The notes under the pieces: generated by a model
Database searches by the model: none
What the model was told of the DNA's origin: nothing
What the model saw: the letters and a program-made list of their open reading frames with translations, nothing else
Part shown: one piece after another, positions 1 to 9,165 of the stretch
Position numbering within the stretch: position 1 is the first letter of the stretch
How the letters are laid out: the number at the start of each line of letters is the position of its first letter
NCBI RefSeq assembly: GCF_013403915.1
Contig: NZ_JABFDI010000007.1
Coordinates: forward strand, 124,001 to 188,000
DNA length: 64,000 bases
Origin: Winogradskyella pacifica
Lineage (GTDB): Bacteria > Bacteroidota > Bacteroidia > Flavobacteriales > Flavobacteriaceae
Direction: 5' to 3'
Program-made: the position numbers and the translations under genes

Positions 1-2
1 GT

Positions 3-713
3 GAGGTTAGTACCATTCAGTCTTTAAAACTGCGAAAAGCAATTAATGTAGGTTTTGATCGCAATAAAATGATGATGTATTTACGAAATGGTATCGGAAT
101 CCCTGCAAATGGTGGTTTTATCCCCAAAGGTTTACCTGGTTTTGATGCTACAATTGGTTTTAACTATCAACCGGATTTGGCAAAACAATTGGTGTCCGAA
201 TTTAAAGCAGAAACAGGAATTAAAAATCCTGAAATTACATTAACGACTACAAGTAATTATTTAAGTTTTTGTGAATTTATTCAACGAGAACTACAAAAAA
301 CAGGCTTAATGGTTTCTATTGATGTTATACCTCCGTCGAGTCTTAAAGATGCTAAAGCGAATGGTCAGGTCGATTTTTTCAGAGCGAGTTGGATTGCCGA
401 TTACCCTGATGCTGAAAACTACCTATCCTTATACTACAGCAAAAACTTTGCTCCAAAGGGTCCTAATTACACGCATTTTAAGAATGATACATTCGATGAC
501 ATGTATGAAGCTGCGTATTTAGAAACGGATTATAACAAACGTATAGAACTCTATACTAAAATGGACTCTTTACTTATGGCTTCTGCACCAATAGTGCCTA
601 TGTTTTATGATGAAGTTGTTCGATTTACAAGAAAGAATGTGACTGGCCTGGGTATTAATGCGACTAATTTGTTGGAACTGAAATCCGTAAAAAAAAGTGA
701 ACTTAAAAATTAA
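3..713 (+). CDS. Peptide ABC transporter substrate-binding protein (SBP family 5), C-terminal part
   Basis: The reading frame is open from the window edge, so the N-terminus, with any signal or lipobox, lies outside. The visible 236 residues match the C-terminal lobe of family 5 solute-binding proteins (DppA/OppA type): an LRKAINVGFDRNKMM segment typical of these proteins near the visible start, a DFFRASWIADYPDAENYL stretch and a final APIVPMFYDEVVRFTR segment. Such proteins bind oligopeptides outside the inner membrane and hand them to an ABC permease. No permease gene is visible and the next gene runs the other way, so partners cannot be named. The family is clear; the exact ligand is not. 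Confidence 0.85.
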   Translation, partial: EVSTIQSLKLRKAINVGFDRNKMMMYLRNGIGIPANGGFIPKGLPGFDATIGFNYQPDLAKQLVSEFKAETGIKNPEITLTTTSNYLSFCEFIQRELQKTGLMVSIDVIPPSSLKDAKANGQVDFFRASWIADYPDAENYLSLYYSKNFAPKGPNYTHFKNDTFDDMYEAAYLETDYNKRIELYTKMDSLLMASAPIVPMFYDEVVRFTRKNVTGLGINATNLLELKSVKKSELKN

Positions 714-856
714 AGATGATAATTAATTTTTACTCTTAAATCGCGAAAAATAGTAACTCCAAAAAAAACATCTAAACTTATGCTTCAACATATTCAGCAC
801 GTTCAAGTCCTCTCTAAAACATAAATAATATTGTGAATTAAGCTTTTACCGAGATA

Positions 857-2032
857 TTAGTCTTTCCTATATTGCTTTGATTCTTCGAAAATATGATTTA
901 AAATTGCTTTGTCTATTTCTGTAAATTCCTCTTTGCGTCTAGCCATCACCACTTCCGCAACTTCAAACGCCTTGTCTGTTTTATAAGTTACAAAACCTTT
1001 GCTTCCGCCCCAAGAAAAACTTGGCACAAAGTTTCTAGGAAAACCACTTCCAAAGATATTAGCACTAACACCTACAACTGTACCTGTGTTAAACATGGTG
1101 TTAATGCCACATTTACTATGATCTCCCATCATTAATCCACAGAATTGAAGTCCGGTTTTAGCAAAGCCTTCCGTTTGGTAATCCCAAAGTCTAACTTCTG
1201 CGTAATTATTCTTTAAATTACTCGTATTCGTATCTGCACCTAGATTACACCATTCTCCTATAACTGAATTTCCTAAAAAGCCATCGTGACCTTTGTTCGA
1301 AAATCCGAATATGACAGAGTTACTAACCTCTCCTCCAACTTTACTATGAGGTCCAACAGTCGTTGGTCCATAAATCTTACTAGCCATTTTTAAGGTGGCA
1401 TTATGACATAACGCAAAAGGACCTCTTACAATAGATCCTTCCATAACTTCGGCATCTCTACCAATATAGATTGGTCCAGAACTCGCATTTAAAGTTGCAA
1501 AATTTAAAGTTGCTCCTTTTTCGATAAAAATATTTTCAGGATTAATGGTGTTGATTGTCGCAGGAATGGGTTGTGACTCTCTATCCTTAGTGATTAAATT
1601 AAAATCTTCGATAATCGCTTCACCATTAAGCGCAAAAATATCCCAAGTATGTTCAATTTTTAAAAGATCACCCTCAAACTCTATAGCTTCAAACGTTGAA
1701 AAATCACTTACCTCCTCTCCTTCTTTTATATAAAATGCAATGACATCTTCACCTTTAAATAAAGCTTGATTTTCGGTTAAGTTTTTTACAACCTCTGCAA
1801 CTTCCATATTAGGTAGAAAAGAAGCATTAATCATAATGTTATTTTCCATTTCTACCATAGGATACTTATCTGACAAGTAATCTTCGGTAACCGTTGTAGT
1901 GGTATATTCTATATACGATTCCCATTTTTGGCGTATGGTTAAAATACCAACTCTTAGGTCTGCAACTGGTCTTGTAAATGTAAATGGTAAAAGATTATTA
2001 CGATAAGGACCGTCAAATAATATGTAGTTCAT
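857..2032 (-). CDS. GlmU-family putative sugar nucleotidyltransferase/acyltransferase
   Basis: A 391-residue protein beginning MNYILFDGPYRNNLLPFTFTRP, the hallmark of the Bacteroidetes GlmU-like family. The first half resembles a degenerate nucleotidyltransferase domain; the second half (about 180-370) is a hexapeptide-repeat left-handed beta-helix with many short glycine/valine turns, as in GlmU-type acetyltransferases. The family is thought to act on sugar phosphates or nucleotide sugars for cell envelope synthesis, but the canonical GlmU N-terminal GxGTRM loop is absent, so uridylyltransferase activity is doubtful. It lies just downstream of rpmE on the same strand, separated by a terminator, and so may have its own promoter. 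Confidence 0.8.
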   Translation of the reverse strand: MNYILFDGPYRNNLLPFTFTRPVADLRVGILTIRQKWESYIEYTTTTVTEDYLSDKYPMVEMENNIMINASFLPNMEVAEVVKNLTENQALFKGEDVIAFYIKEGEEVSDFSTFEAIEFEGDLLKIEHTWDIFALNGEAIIEDFNLITKDRESQPIPATINTINPENIFIEKGATLNFATLNASSGPIYIGRDAEVMEGSIVRGPFALCHNATLKMASKIYGPTTVGPHSKVGGEVSNSVIFGFSNKGHDGFLGNSVIGEWCNLGADTNTSNLKNNYAEVRLWDYQTEGFAKTGLQFCGLMMGDHSKCGINTMFNTGTVVGVSANIFGSGFPRNFVPSFSWGGSKGFVTYKTDKAFEVAEVVMARRKEEFTEIDKAILNHIFEESKQYRKD

Positions 2033-2128
2033 GGTAAGATTTAAAGTTATAAGTTAGCACTAAGAAGATTATCGTTCTAAAATCCAACTCAATTATGACA
2101 TCAAAAATAACTTAATTGCTGAAAATAA

Positions 2129-2158
2129 AAAAGCCCTTCTGATAACAGAAAGGCTTTT
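2129..2158 (-). terminator. Rho-independent terminator downstream of rpmE
   Basis: Inverted repeat with arms AAAAGCC/GGCTTTT and TTCTG/CAGAA around a short loop, one C/A mismatch. Read on the minus strand the stem is followed by a T-rich run, which suits termination of the L31 transcript. Confidence 0.75.
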
Positions 2159-2179
2159 GTGTGTATTGGTAAGCGAAGT

Positions 2180-2434
2180 TTATTTTTTAAACTTTGCGTA
2201 TTTGTTTTTGAACTTGTCAATACGACCAGCTGTATCTACTAATTTAGATTTACCTGTGTAGAAAGGATGAGATGTTCTAGAAATTTCCAATTTTACTAAT
2301 GGATATTCAGTACCATCTACATCGATAGTCTCATTTGTATCTGCTGTAGACTTAGTTAAATATACCTCTTCATTAGACATATCTTTAAATGCTACTACTC
2401 TATAATTTTCTGGATGTATTCCTGCTTTCATCAC
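2180..2434 (-). CDS. rpmE2: 50S ribosomal protein L31 type B
   Basis: An 84-residue basic protein with the L31 signature: GIHPENYR near the N-terminus, [21 protein letters not shown] in the middle and a lysine-rich tail. The zinc-binding CxxC pairs of type A L31 are missing, so this is the zinc-independent type B form, usual in Bacteroidetes. L31 sits at the subunit bridge of the ribosome. Two consecutive ATG codons open the frame; either could be used (2434 or 2431). A good Bacteroidetes promoter lies upstream and a terminator follows directly, suggesting a single-gene transcript. Confidence 0.95.
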   Translation of the reverse strand: MMKAGIHPENYRVVAFKDMSNEEVYLTKSTADTNETIDVDGTEYPLVKLEISRTSHPFYTGKSKLVDTAGRIDKFKNKYAKFKK

Positions 2435-2468
2435 TAAATGCTTTAAATGTATTCGATTTTTCGAGGTG

Positions 2469-2499
2469 CAAATTTAATCATTTTTTATAAATCTACAAT
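2469..2499 (-). promoter_or_regulatory. Housekeeping promoter of rpmE2
   Basis: On the minus strand an ATTG (plus 2496-2499) is followed after 19 bases by TAAATTTG (plus 2469-2476), which fits the Bacteroidetes sigma-A pattern TTTG-N19-TAnnTTTG well. It starts about 35 bases upstream of the L31 start codon. Confidence 0.6.
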
Positions 2500-2542
2500 C
2501 TTTTTGGTAAATTTTATTTAGTAAAAGTATGTAACATTTATG

Positions 2543-2550
2543 TAACTTTG
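2543..2550 (+). promoter_or_regulatory. -7 promoter element TAACTTTG
   Basis: A perfect TAnnTTTG element 42 bases before the DUF4199 gene. The -33 element is not clear (a TTTA at 2517-2520 is the nearest). It probably drives the four-gene run that ends at the terminator at 7773-7800. Confidence 0.45.
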
Positions 2551-2592
2551 GATACTAACTGATAAATTAACCAAAAAAACTACAAATTAAAT

Positions 2593-3105
2593 ATGGAAAA
2601 CAATAAACCCTCTATTAAACCAATTGCTTACAATTACGGAATTTACTTAGCACTTATTTCCATAGCAGTACTTATTATATTATATGCATTAAATATAGAA
2701 AGTCATTGGATAGCTAGTGTTATAAGCACAGTTGCCACAATTGCAATTTACTATTTTGGAATTGACTCTTACAAAAAATTGAACTCTAACCTATTAAGCA
2801 TAAGAGATGGCTTAAAAACAGGAATGGGAATTGCTTTAATCGGTGGACTAATTTCTGCTCTTTACGCTGCAATACACTATTCTTATATTATGCCTGAATT
2901 TTTATCAGGAAAAAAGGACGAAGCAATCGCTGAAATGATGTCTCAAAATCCAAATATGCAAGGAGAACAGTTAGATATGGCAATGAACTTTATAGATATT
3001 ACAGCCTCTACTTTTTTTATTTCAACTATGATGCTCCTTGGAAGTTTATTTTTTGGTTTTATCGTGTCGTTAATAATATCTGCTATTTTGAAAAAGGATC
3101 ATTAA
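2593..3105 (+). CDS. DUF4199 family membrane protein
   Basis: A 170-residue inner-membrane protein with about four hydrophobic segments (roughly residues 13-31, 36-54, 72-93 and 140-165). A polar loop rich in Met, Asn and Gln lies between the third and fourth. This arrangement and the GLKTGMGIALIGGLISALY segment match DUF4199, a family common in Bacteroidetes and of unknown function. It is the first gene of a run with the GT2 transferase 45 bases downstream. The pairing DUF4199-GT2 is frequent in this group, which suggests a role in envelope lipid or glycan metabolism, though this is inference only. Confidence 0.8.
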   Translation: MENNKPSIKPIAYNYGIYLALISIAVLIILYALNIESHWIASVISTVATIAIYYFGIDSYKKLNSNLLSIRDGLKTGMGIALIGGLISALYAAIHYSYIMPEFLSGKKDEAIAEMMSQNPNMQGEQLDMAMNFIDITASTFFISTMMLLGSLFFGFIVSLIISAILKKDH

Positions 3106-3149
3106 ATAATTTCTTTATTTTTGGAGACTAGAAATTAGACTAAAATCAT

Positions 3150-4100
3150 ATGGATATATCAGTAGTAATTCCACTACTTAACGAACGCGACTCTTTAAAA
3201 GAATTACACGATTGGATAGTATCAGTGATGCTATCCAATCAGTTTTCTTATGAGATTCTTTTTATAGACGACGGTAGCACTGATAAATCGTGGCAAATAA
3301 TTTCTGAACTAGGCGAAATTAATCCCAAAGTAAAAGGTATTCAGTTTCTTAAAAACTTTGGGAAATCACAAGCCTTGCATGCTGGTTTTGCTAAAGCAGA
3401 AGGAGATGTGGTTATTACAATGGATGCCGATTTACAAGATAACCCTGAAGAAATCCCTGAACTCTTTAAAATGATTAAGACTGATGGTTTTGATTTGGTT
3501 TCTGGTTGGAAAAAGAAACGTTACGATTCTTATTTTTCTAAAAATTTACCTTCAAAATTATTTAATTGGGCGGCAAGACGTACTTCTGGTGTTACTTTAA
3601 ATGATTTTAACTGCGGCTTAAAAGCCTATAGCAATACCGTTGTAAAACATATTGATGTGTATGGCGAAATGCATCGTTACATCCCTGTCCTCGCTAAAAA
3701 TGCAGGATTCACTAATATTGGAGAAAAAATAGTACAGCACCAAGCGCGTAAATATGGGCATACTAAATTTGGAATGAACCGTTTTGTAAATGGTTTTTTA
3801 GATCTCATCACCATTTGGTTTGTGTCTCACTTTGGTAAAAGACCAATGCACTTATTTGGTGCACTTGGCGTCATTATGTTTTTTATTGGGTTTTGTTTTT
3901 CCTTTTATTTAGGTATCGACAAATTATTTTTAAACCCAACAGGGAGACTTATTACAGACCGACCACAATTCTACATTGCATTATCGACCATGATTATTGG
4001 CTCGCAATTATTTATCGCAGGCTTCTTAGGAGAGCTTATTTTACGCACTAATCGTCAACAACAACGCTATTTTATAAAAGAAAATTTGAATCTTTCTTGA
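3150..4100 (+). CDS. Glycosyltransferase family 2 (DPM1/GtrB-like)
   Basis: A 316-residue GT2 enzyme. The N-terminal GT-A domain shows the start ISVVIPLLNERDSL, DDGSTD at 40-45, and MDADLQDNPEE at about 91-101, which carries the metal-binding Asp residues. A RYIPVLAKNAGF-like segment near 175 and two C-terminal transmembrane helices (about 232-255 and 277-297) match polyisoprenyl-phosphate sugar transferases of the DPM1/GtrB/ArnC class. It should move a sugar from a nucleotide donor to a lipid carrier on the cytoplasmic face of the membrane. The tail ending in QQQRYFIKE is typical of Bacteroidetes members. The phosphohexomutase gene next to it may supply its sugar precursor. Confidence 0.85.
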   Translation: MDISVVIPLLNERDSLKELHDWIVSVMLSNQFSYEILFIDDGSTDKSWQIISELGEINPKVKGIQFLKNFGKSQALHAGFAKAEGDVVITMDADLQDNPEEIPELFKMIKTDGFDLVSGWKKKRYDSYFSKNLPSKLFNWAARRTSGVTLNDFNCGLKAYSNTVVKHIDVYGEMHRYIPVLAKNAGFTNIGEKIVQHQARKYGHTKFGMNRFVNGFLDLITIWFVSHFGKRPMHLFGALGVIMFFIGFCFSFYLGIDKLFLNPTGRLITDRPQFYIALSTMIIGSQLFIAGFLGELILRTNRQQQRYFIKENLNLS

Positions 4101-4175
4101 TAAGCTAATTTTATTGTTTACAAGACTTATTAAAATTTTGAATTGTTTATTTTTGTTAATAAATCCACTTTATCC

Positions 4176-5903
4176 ATGATACATATTAAACCTGAAATTT
4201 TAGAACGTGTAAATTCTTGGCTAACACCAACTTTTGATGAAGACTCTCAAAAGGAAATTAAAAACATGATAGCTTCTAACCCTAAAGAATTAGAGGAAAG
4301 TTTTTATAAAGATCTCGAATTTGGAACTGGTGGAATGCGTGGTATTATGGGATTGGGAACGAACCGAATCAATAAATATACCTTAGGAAAAAACACACAA
4401 GGTTTAAGTAATTATTTAAAAGAATCGTTTCCTAATGAAGATATAAAGATTGCAATTGCTTACGATTGTAGACATAATAGCCAATCCTTCGGAAAACTTG
4501 TTGCAGATGTATTTTCAGCCAATGGTATCAAAGTGTTTTTATTCGAAGAATTAAGACCAACACCAGAATTATCATTCGCTTTAAAACATTTAAATTGTCA
4601 TTGTGGTATTGTTTTAACAGCGTCTCATAATCCGCCAGAATACAACGGATATAAAGTTTACTGGCAAGATGGCGGTCAATTAGTACCACCTCAAGATTCA
4701 GCTGTAATCGCTGAAATAAATCGTTTAGACTATTCTGAAATTAAGTTTGAAGCCAATTCAGATTTAATTCAATATATAGGAAAAGACGTTGATGATGTTT
4801 TTATTGATTCATGCGTTAGCAACGGTAGCTTTGATACCCCAAAAGCTGCAAAAGAAAATTTAAATATTGTATTTACCTCGTTACACGGGACGTCTATAAC
4901 GGCGATTCCTGAAACTTTTAAGCGTGCCGGTTATACTAATGTTCATATTGTTGAAGAACAACGTGTACCTAATGGTGATTTCCCAACAGTAGCATCTCCA
5001 AATCCAGAAGAGCCTGCGGCTTTAAAAATGGCCATGGAATTGGCAGAAAAAGTAGATGGAGATATCGTTATCGGTACGGATCCTGATTGTGACCGTTTAG
5101 GTGTTGTTGTAAGAAACTTAGATAATGAATTGGTGATTCTTAATGGGAACCAAGCCATGGTTTTAATGACTAACTTTCTTTTAAAACAATGGCAAAAAGA
5201 GGGCAAAATTAATGGGAATCAATTTATAGCATCTACAATTGTATCGACTCCGATGATGAGCGTTCTAGGTAATGCTTATAATGTTGAATCTAAAATTGGA
5301 TTAACAGGATTCAAATGGATTGCTAAAATGATCAAAGACTTCCCAGAGCTTGATTTTATTGGTGGTGGCGAAGAAAGCTTTGGATTTATGGTTGGTGATT
5401 TTGTACGCGATAAAGATGCAGTAACCTCTACCCTTTTAGCTTGCGAAATTGCTACGCAAGCAAAAGCAAATGGAAAAACATTATATCAAGAATTAATTGA
5501 CTTATATGTTGAGCATGGGTTCTTTAAAGAACATTTAGTGTCTTTAACTAAAAAAGGGATTGAAGGAGCAGAAGAAATTAAACAAATGATGGTTGATGCT
5601 CGAAACAATCCATTAAAAGAAATCAATGGAGAAAAAGTAGTATTAATTGAAGATTATCAATTGTCCGTTTCTAAAAACCTTCAATCTAACGAAGAAACAG
5701 CTATAGACATCCCAAAATCTAATGTTTTAATTTATTACACAGAAAACGGAAGTAAGATTGCACTAAGACCAAGTGGAACGGAACCAAAAATAAAATTCTA
5801 CATCAGCGTAAACGCACAATTAGACAATTCGTCAGACTTTGCAACAACGGAGCAATTGTTGGATAATAGAATTAAAGCTATCCTCAAGGATTTGAAGTTA
5901 TAA
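4176..5903 (+). CDS. Phosphohexomutase (phosphoglucomutase/phosphomannomutase)
   Basis: A 575-residue alpha-D-phosphohexomutase that interconverts hexose 1- and 6-phosphates. The motifs are complete: phosphoserine loop TASHNP (Ser150), the metal loop DPDCDR with Asp302, Asp304 and Asp306, the sugar-binding loop GGGEESFG near 400 and the phosphate loop [12 protein letters not shown] near 540. The early [11 protein letters not shown] segment is typical of the PGM2-like subgroup. I take the ATG at 4176 as the start, because an upstream TTG at 4143 would add eleven non-conserved residues. It precedes the ABC exporter gene by only three bases, so the two are probably co-transcribed. Confidence 0.9.
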   Translation: MIHIKPEILERVNSWLTPTFDEDSQKEIKNMIASNPKELEESFYKDLEFGTGGMRGIMGLGTNRINKYTLGKNTQGLSNYLKESFPNEDIKIAIAYDCRHNSQSFGKLVADVFSANGIKVFLFEELRPTPELSFALKHLNCHCGIVLTASHNPPEYNGYKVYWQDGGQLVPPQDSAVIAEINRLDYSEIKFEANSDLIQYIGKDVDDVFIDSCVSNGSFDTPKAAKENLNIVFTSLHGTSITAIPETFKRAGYTNVHIVEEQRVPNGDFPTVASPNPEEPAALKMAMELAEKVDGDIVIGTDPDCDRLGVVVRNLDNELVILNGNQAMVLMTNFLLKQWQKEGKINGNQFIASTIVSTPMMSVLGNAYNVESKIGLTGFKWIAKMIKDFPELDFIGGGEESFGFMVGDFVRDKDAVTSTLLACEIATQAKANGKTLYQELIDLYVEHGFFKEHLVSLTKKGIEGAEEIKQMMVDARNNPLKEINGEKVVLIEDYQLSVSKNLQSNEETAIDIPKSNVLIYYTENGSKIALRPSGTEPKIKFYISVNAQLDNSSDFATTEQLLDNRIKAILKDLKL

Positions 5904-5906
5904 TTA

Positions 5907-7736
5907 ATGGATTATATAAAAAAGTTATCTCGGTTTATATTACCGTATAAGCGCTATGCTATTCTAAATATTATATGTAATATTTTTTATGCCCTATTCA
6001 GCACATTAGCCATGCTATCATTAATGCCAATGATTAATGTGTTATTTGGTGAAAGCGAGAAAATTACTGAAAAACCTGTTTTTACAGGATTTGGTGAGTT
6101 TTTAGATTTTACAGAAAATTATCTCAATTACGTTATTACCAAAACAACAGCTAGCGAAGGTCCTCAACAAGCATTGCTCTATATGATTGTGCTGATCATT
6201 GGGCTTTTCCTTCTTAAAAATTTATTCAATTATTTAGCGCTATTCTTTATTACCTTTTTAAGAAATGGTGTCCTTAGAGACTTAAGAGACGAAATTTATA
6301 TTAAAGTCATTACACTTCCTATTTCTTATTATTCTGAAAAAAAGAAAGGAGATATTATTGCCAGAATTTCTGGAGATGTCAATGAGGTTAAAAATTCTAT
6401 GCTTTCGGTTTTAGAACTTATTGTAAAAGAGCCTTTAACTATCCTATTTGCTATTGTTGCGATGTTTTTAATCTCTGTAAAATTGACAATTTTCGTGTTT
6501 ATTTTTATTCCTATTGCAGGTTTTATAATATCTAGAATTGGTAAAAGCTTAAAACGAAAATCCGAAAAAGTGCAACGCGAACAAGGTTTATTTCTTTCTA
6601 CCCTCGAAGAAACGTTAGGAGGTCTTAAAGTTATAAAGGGCTTTAATGCTGAAAAACGTTTTAGTGCTAAGTTTCAAGAATCAACCAATAGATTTTATAA
6701 CTTTTCAAACACCTTAATGAATCGCCAAAATTTAGCATCGCCAACAAGTGAATTTCTTGGTATTGCAACTATTGCGGCATTATTGTGGTATGGTGGTAAT
6801 ATGGTAATGGTAGAACAAACTTTATCCGGAGGTTCATTTATTGCATATATGGCTTTATCTTATCAAATATTAACACCAGCAAAAGCGATAAGTAAAGCTA
6901 GTTACCAAGTAAAATCCGGAAATGCAGCTGCAGAACGTGTATTAGAGATTATAGAAACAGAAAGTAGTTTGGAAGATCTTCCTGATGCTAAAATTAAAGA
7001 CAGTTTTAATACTAGTATCAGTTTAAATAACATTTCATTTAAATACGAAGATGATTTAGTACTTAAGAACTTTTCAATTACAGTACCAAAAGGAAGAAGT
7101 GTCGCGTTAGTGGGACAATCTGGAAGTGGAAAAAGTACTATTGCCAATCTTGTAACGCGTTTTTATGATGTAAACGAAGGCAGCATTACCATTGACAACG
7201 AAAACATAAAAGATATAACCAAACACTCCCTTAGAAACTTAATGGGTTTAGTAACGCAAGATTCTATTCTTTTTAATGAGACTATAAAAAATAATATTCT
7301 CTTAGGCAAAGAAAACGCTACAGATGAAGAAATTATTGAAGCTTTAAAAATTGCCAATGCTTGGGAGTTTGTAAAAGATTTAAAAGGTGGAATAAATTAT
7401 AATATTGGAGATGCTGGTGGTAAAATTTCTGGTGGCCAAAAGCAACGCTTAAGTATTGCTAGAGCTGTTCTTAAAAATCCTCCAATCATGATTTTAGATG
7501 AAGCTACCTCAGCTTTAGATACAGAAAGCGAACGTTTAGTTCAAGATGCTTTAGAAAAAATGATGAAGAATAGAACTTCCATTATTATTGCTCACAGATT
7601 ATCTACTATTCAAAACGCTGATGAAATTGTGGTTATGAATAAAGGTGAAATAGCAGAACAAGGAACTCATGCAGAATTGATTGCTAAAAATGGAGTTTAT
7701 AAAAAACTAGTAGAAATGCAGAGTTTTGAATCGTAA
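5907..7736 (+). CDS. ABC transporter, fused permease/ATPase (MsbA-like)
   Basis: A 609-residue half-transporter. Residues about 20-320 hold six membrane helices of an exporter domain; the rest is the ATPase domain with Walker A GQSGSGKS near 403, Q-loop LVTQDSILFNETIKNN, signature ISGGQKQR near 508, Walker B IMILDEATSALD near 525 and switch histidine in IIAHRLST. Homodimers of this kind export lipids, lipid A or drugs; MsbA-like lipid flipping is the best guess in this envelope-sugar operon. A strong terminator follows, which marks the end of the run that starts with DUF4199. Confidence 0.85.
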   Translation: MDYIKKLSRFILPYKRYAILNIICNIFYALFSTLAMLSLMPMINVLFGESEKITEKPVFTGFGEFLDFTENYLNYVITKTTASEGPQQALLYMIVLIIGLFLLKNLFNYLALFFITFLRNGVLRDLRDEIYIKVITLPISYYSEKKKGDIIARISGDVNEVKNSMLSVLELIVKEPLTILFAIVAMFLISVKLTIFVFIFIPIAGFIISRIGKSLKRKSEKVQREQGLFLSTLEETLGGLKVIKGFNAEKRFSAKFQESTNRFYNFSNTLMNRQNLASPTSEFLGIATIAALLWYGGNMVMVEQTLSGGSFIAYMALSYQILTPAKAISKASYQVKSGNAAAERVLEIIETESSLEDLPDAKIKDSFNTSISLNNISFKYEDDLVLKNFSITVPKGRSVALVGQSGSGKSTIANLVTRFYDVNEGSITIDNENIKDITKHSLRNLMGLVTQDSILFNETIKNNILLGKENATDEEIIEALKIANAWEFVKDLKGGINYNIGDAGGKISGGQKQRLSIARAVLKNPPIMILDEATSALDTESERLVQDALEKMMKNRTSIIIAHRLSTIQNADEIVVMNKGEIAEQGTHAELIAKNGVYKKLVEMQSFES

Positions 7737-7772
7737 TTAGACAGCCACGCTAAGCGATAATAATTAATAAAA

Positions 7773-7800
7773 AAAGGATGTATAGTTATATACATCCTTT
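7773..7800 (+). terminator. Rho-independent terminator after the ABC exporter
   Basis: Perfect 12-base arms AAAGGATGTATA/TATACATCCTTT around a GTTA loop, followed by a T-rich run. The A-rich flank may let it act on the other strand too, but no gene converges on it. Confidence 0.85.
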
Positions 7801-7991
7801 TCTTTTTGTTATCAGATTTGGGAGACTGATAACCATAATAGGTTAAGCTTAAACAAACATATACTAAATAAAACTAGAAAACAAGAGAAAAATGCATTTT
7901 GTCGTTTATTTCTGTATTTCATCGAAATTAAAGCTTTTAACATACTGATTCTCAATAAAAAATTAAATCAATCTATTTAATCAAAAAAAAC

Positions 7992-8022
7992 GATTAAACT
8001 TTTAGTAATTTGAGAGGTCTTA
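7992..8022 (+). promoter_or_regulatory. Putative ECF promoter 1A (autoregulation of the first sigma gene)
   Basis: GATTAAACT (7992-8000), sixteen bases, then GTCTTA (8017-8022), ending 17 bases before the sigma factor start. The same GATTAAACT-N16-GTCTTA layout recurs at 8577-8607 before the next gene. The spacing is right for -35 and -10 elements of an ECF sigma factor. Confidence 0.6.
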
Positions 8023-8039
8023 ATATCAAATGAAATCAA

Positions 8040-8582
8040 TTGATTAACGAATCGGAATTTATAACCCGTTTAAAAAATCCTTTAACAAAAGAAGCTGCTT
8101 ATAGAGAGTTACTACAACTCTATAAGGAACGTTTGTATTGGCATATTCGTAAAATTGTAATCAACCATGATGATGCTGATGATGCGCTTCAGAATACATT
8201 TATAAAGGTGTATCGTAGCATCGATAATTTTAAAGGAGAAAGCAAATTGTTTTCATGGCTATATCGGATTGCGACTAACGAATCGATTACATTGATAAAC
8301 AAAAATGCCAAACGTTTACAAATTAGTAACGAAGAACATCAAACAAGAGCTATTAATAATTTACAAGCAGATGTTTATTTTGAAGGCGATGACATTCAAC
8401 TAAAATTACAGAAAGCCATAGCTACGTTGCCAGAGAAACAGCAATTAGTATTTAATATGCGCTATTTTGATGATTTAAAATATAAAGATATGTCAGATAT
8501 ATTAGAAACAAGTGAAGGTGCTTTAAAGGCATCCTATCATATTGCATCTAAAAAGATAGAAGCGATTTTAACTTCAGATTAA
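8040..8582 (+). CDS. ECF-type RNA polymerase sigma factor
   Basis: A 180-residue group 4 sigma factor. Region 2 is visible in DDADDALQNTFIKVYRSIDNFKGESKLFSWLYRIATNE (split here by family convention at about 46-85) and region 4 in LPEKQQLVFNMRYFDDLKYKDMSDILETSEGALKASYHIASKKI (about 127-172). The start is TTG, since no in-frame ATG lies upstream and the only nearby ATG (8030) opens a five-codon frame. It heads a three-gene set with an anti-sigma-like membrane protein and a small secreted protein. It resembles the second sigma factor at 17837-18415, which has the same gene order and also starts with TTG. Confidence 0.9.
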   Translation: MINESEFITRLKNPLTKEAAYRELLQLYKERLYWHIRKIVINHDDADDALQNTFIKVYRSIDNFKGESKLFSWLYRIATNESITLINKNAKRLQISNEEHQTRAINNLQADVYFEGDDIQLKLQKAIATLPEKQQLVFNMRYFDDLKYKDMSDILETSEGALKASYHIASKKIEAILTSD

Positions 8583-8607
8583 ACTATTTTAGTAATCTGA
8601 AGTCTTA
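8577..8607 (+). promoter_or_regulatory. Putative ECF promoter 1B (before the anti-sigma-like gene)
   Basis: GATTAAACT (8577-8585), sixteen bases, then GTCTTA (8602-8607). It overlaps the last codons of the sigma gene and lies 48 bases before the next start codon. It is the partner of the site at 7992-8022; the two also share AGTAATnTGA in the spacer. Confidence 0.6.
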
Positions 8608-8654
8608 GTATTAGAAAACAGTTTAAATGATTTCGGATATACCGAAAAGTGAGC

Positions 8655-9158
8655 ATGAAAAAAAACAATTTACATAACGTTAAGTCTTCAGGCTTTAAAA
8701 CACCTGATAATTATTTTGAGTCGTTTGACGCTGATTTTTTTGAACGTTTAAACGAAAAAGAAGTGATTAAGGCTTCGGAATTTTCGGGTTTCACTGTTCC
8801 TGAAAATTATTTTGATGCAGTTGAACATACAATTTTAGAAAAACTTCAAAATAAGCCTGAAAAACCTGTTATTAACCTTAAACCGAAAAGCACATTTTAC
8901 TACTTTTCTGGTATTGCCGCGAGTATTGTATTATTATTTAGTTTAGTATTTAACAATGACAATATATCTATAGACAATTTAGAAACCGAAATCCTAGAGA
9001 GTTACTTATATCAAGAAGAGTATAGTAATGAGGATTTTGCATCTATGTTTAAAACTAGTGAAATTTCAGAAACCGATTTTATAGACATTCATATTTCGGA
9101 CGAAACATTAAATCAATATTTAGAAAACATAGAACCTGAAGACCTAATTTTTGAATAA
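8655..9158 (+). CDS. Probable anti-sigma factor-like single-pass membrane protein
   Basis: A 167-residue protein with one hydrophobic segment near 90-108 (FYYFSGIAASIVLLFSLVF), a cytoplasmic N-terminal half and an acidic C-terminal half outside the membrane. The N-terminal half repeats a short module: SSGFKTPDNYFESFD and, some 35 residues on, FSGFTVPENYFDAVE. The layout and position directly after an ECF sigma gene suggest an anti-sigma or sensor role, but no zinc-binding HxxxCxxC motif is present. A GTG two codons upstream (8649) is an alternative start. The 3-prime end abuts or overlaps the following gene. Confidence 0.6.
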   Translation: MKKNNLHNVKSSGFKTPDNYFESFDADFFERLNEKEVIKASEFSGFTVPENYFDAVEHTILEKLQNKPEKPVINLKPKSTFYYFSGIAASIVLLFSLVFNNDNISIDNLETEILESYLYQEEYSNEDFASMFKTSEISETDFIDIHISDETLNQYLENIEPEDLIFE

Positions 9159-9165
9159 AAAAGTT

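Noticed and set aside
319..522. Open frame inside the substrate-binding protein gene
   Set aside because: A shadow frame in another phase of a clear SBP gene, with no family match and odd composition.
769..777. CATCTAAAC on the plus strand, similar to the ECF -10 block
   Set aside because: No CAAGTT stands 14 bases before it and no gene follows on that strand.
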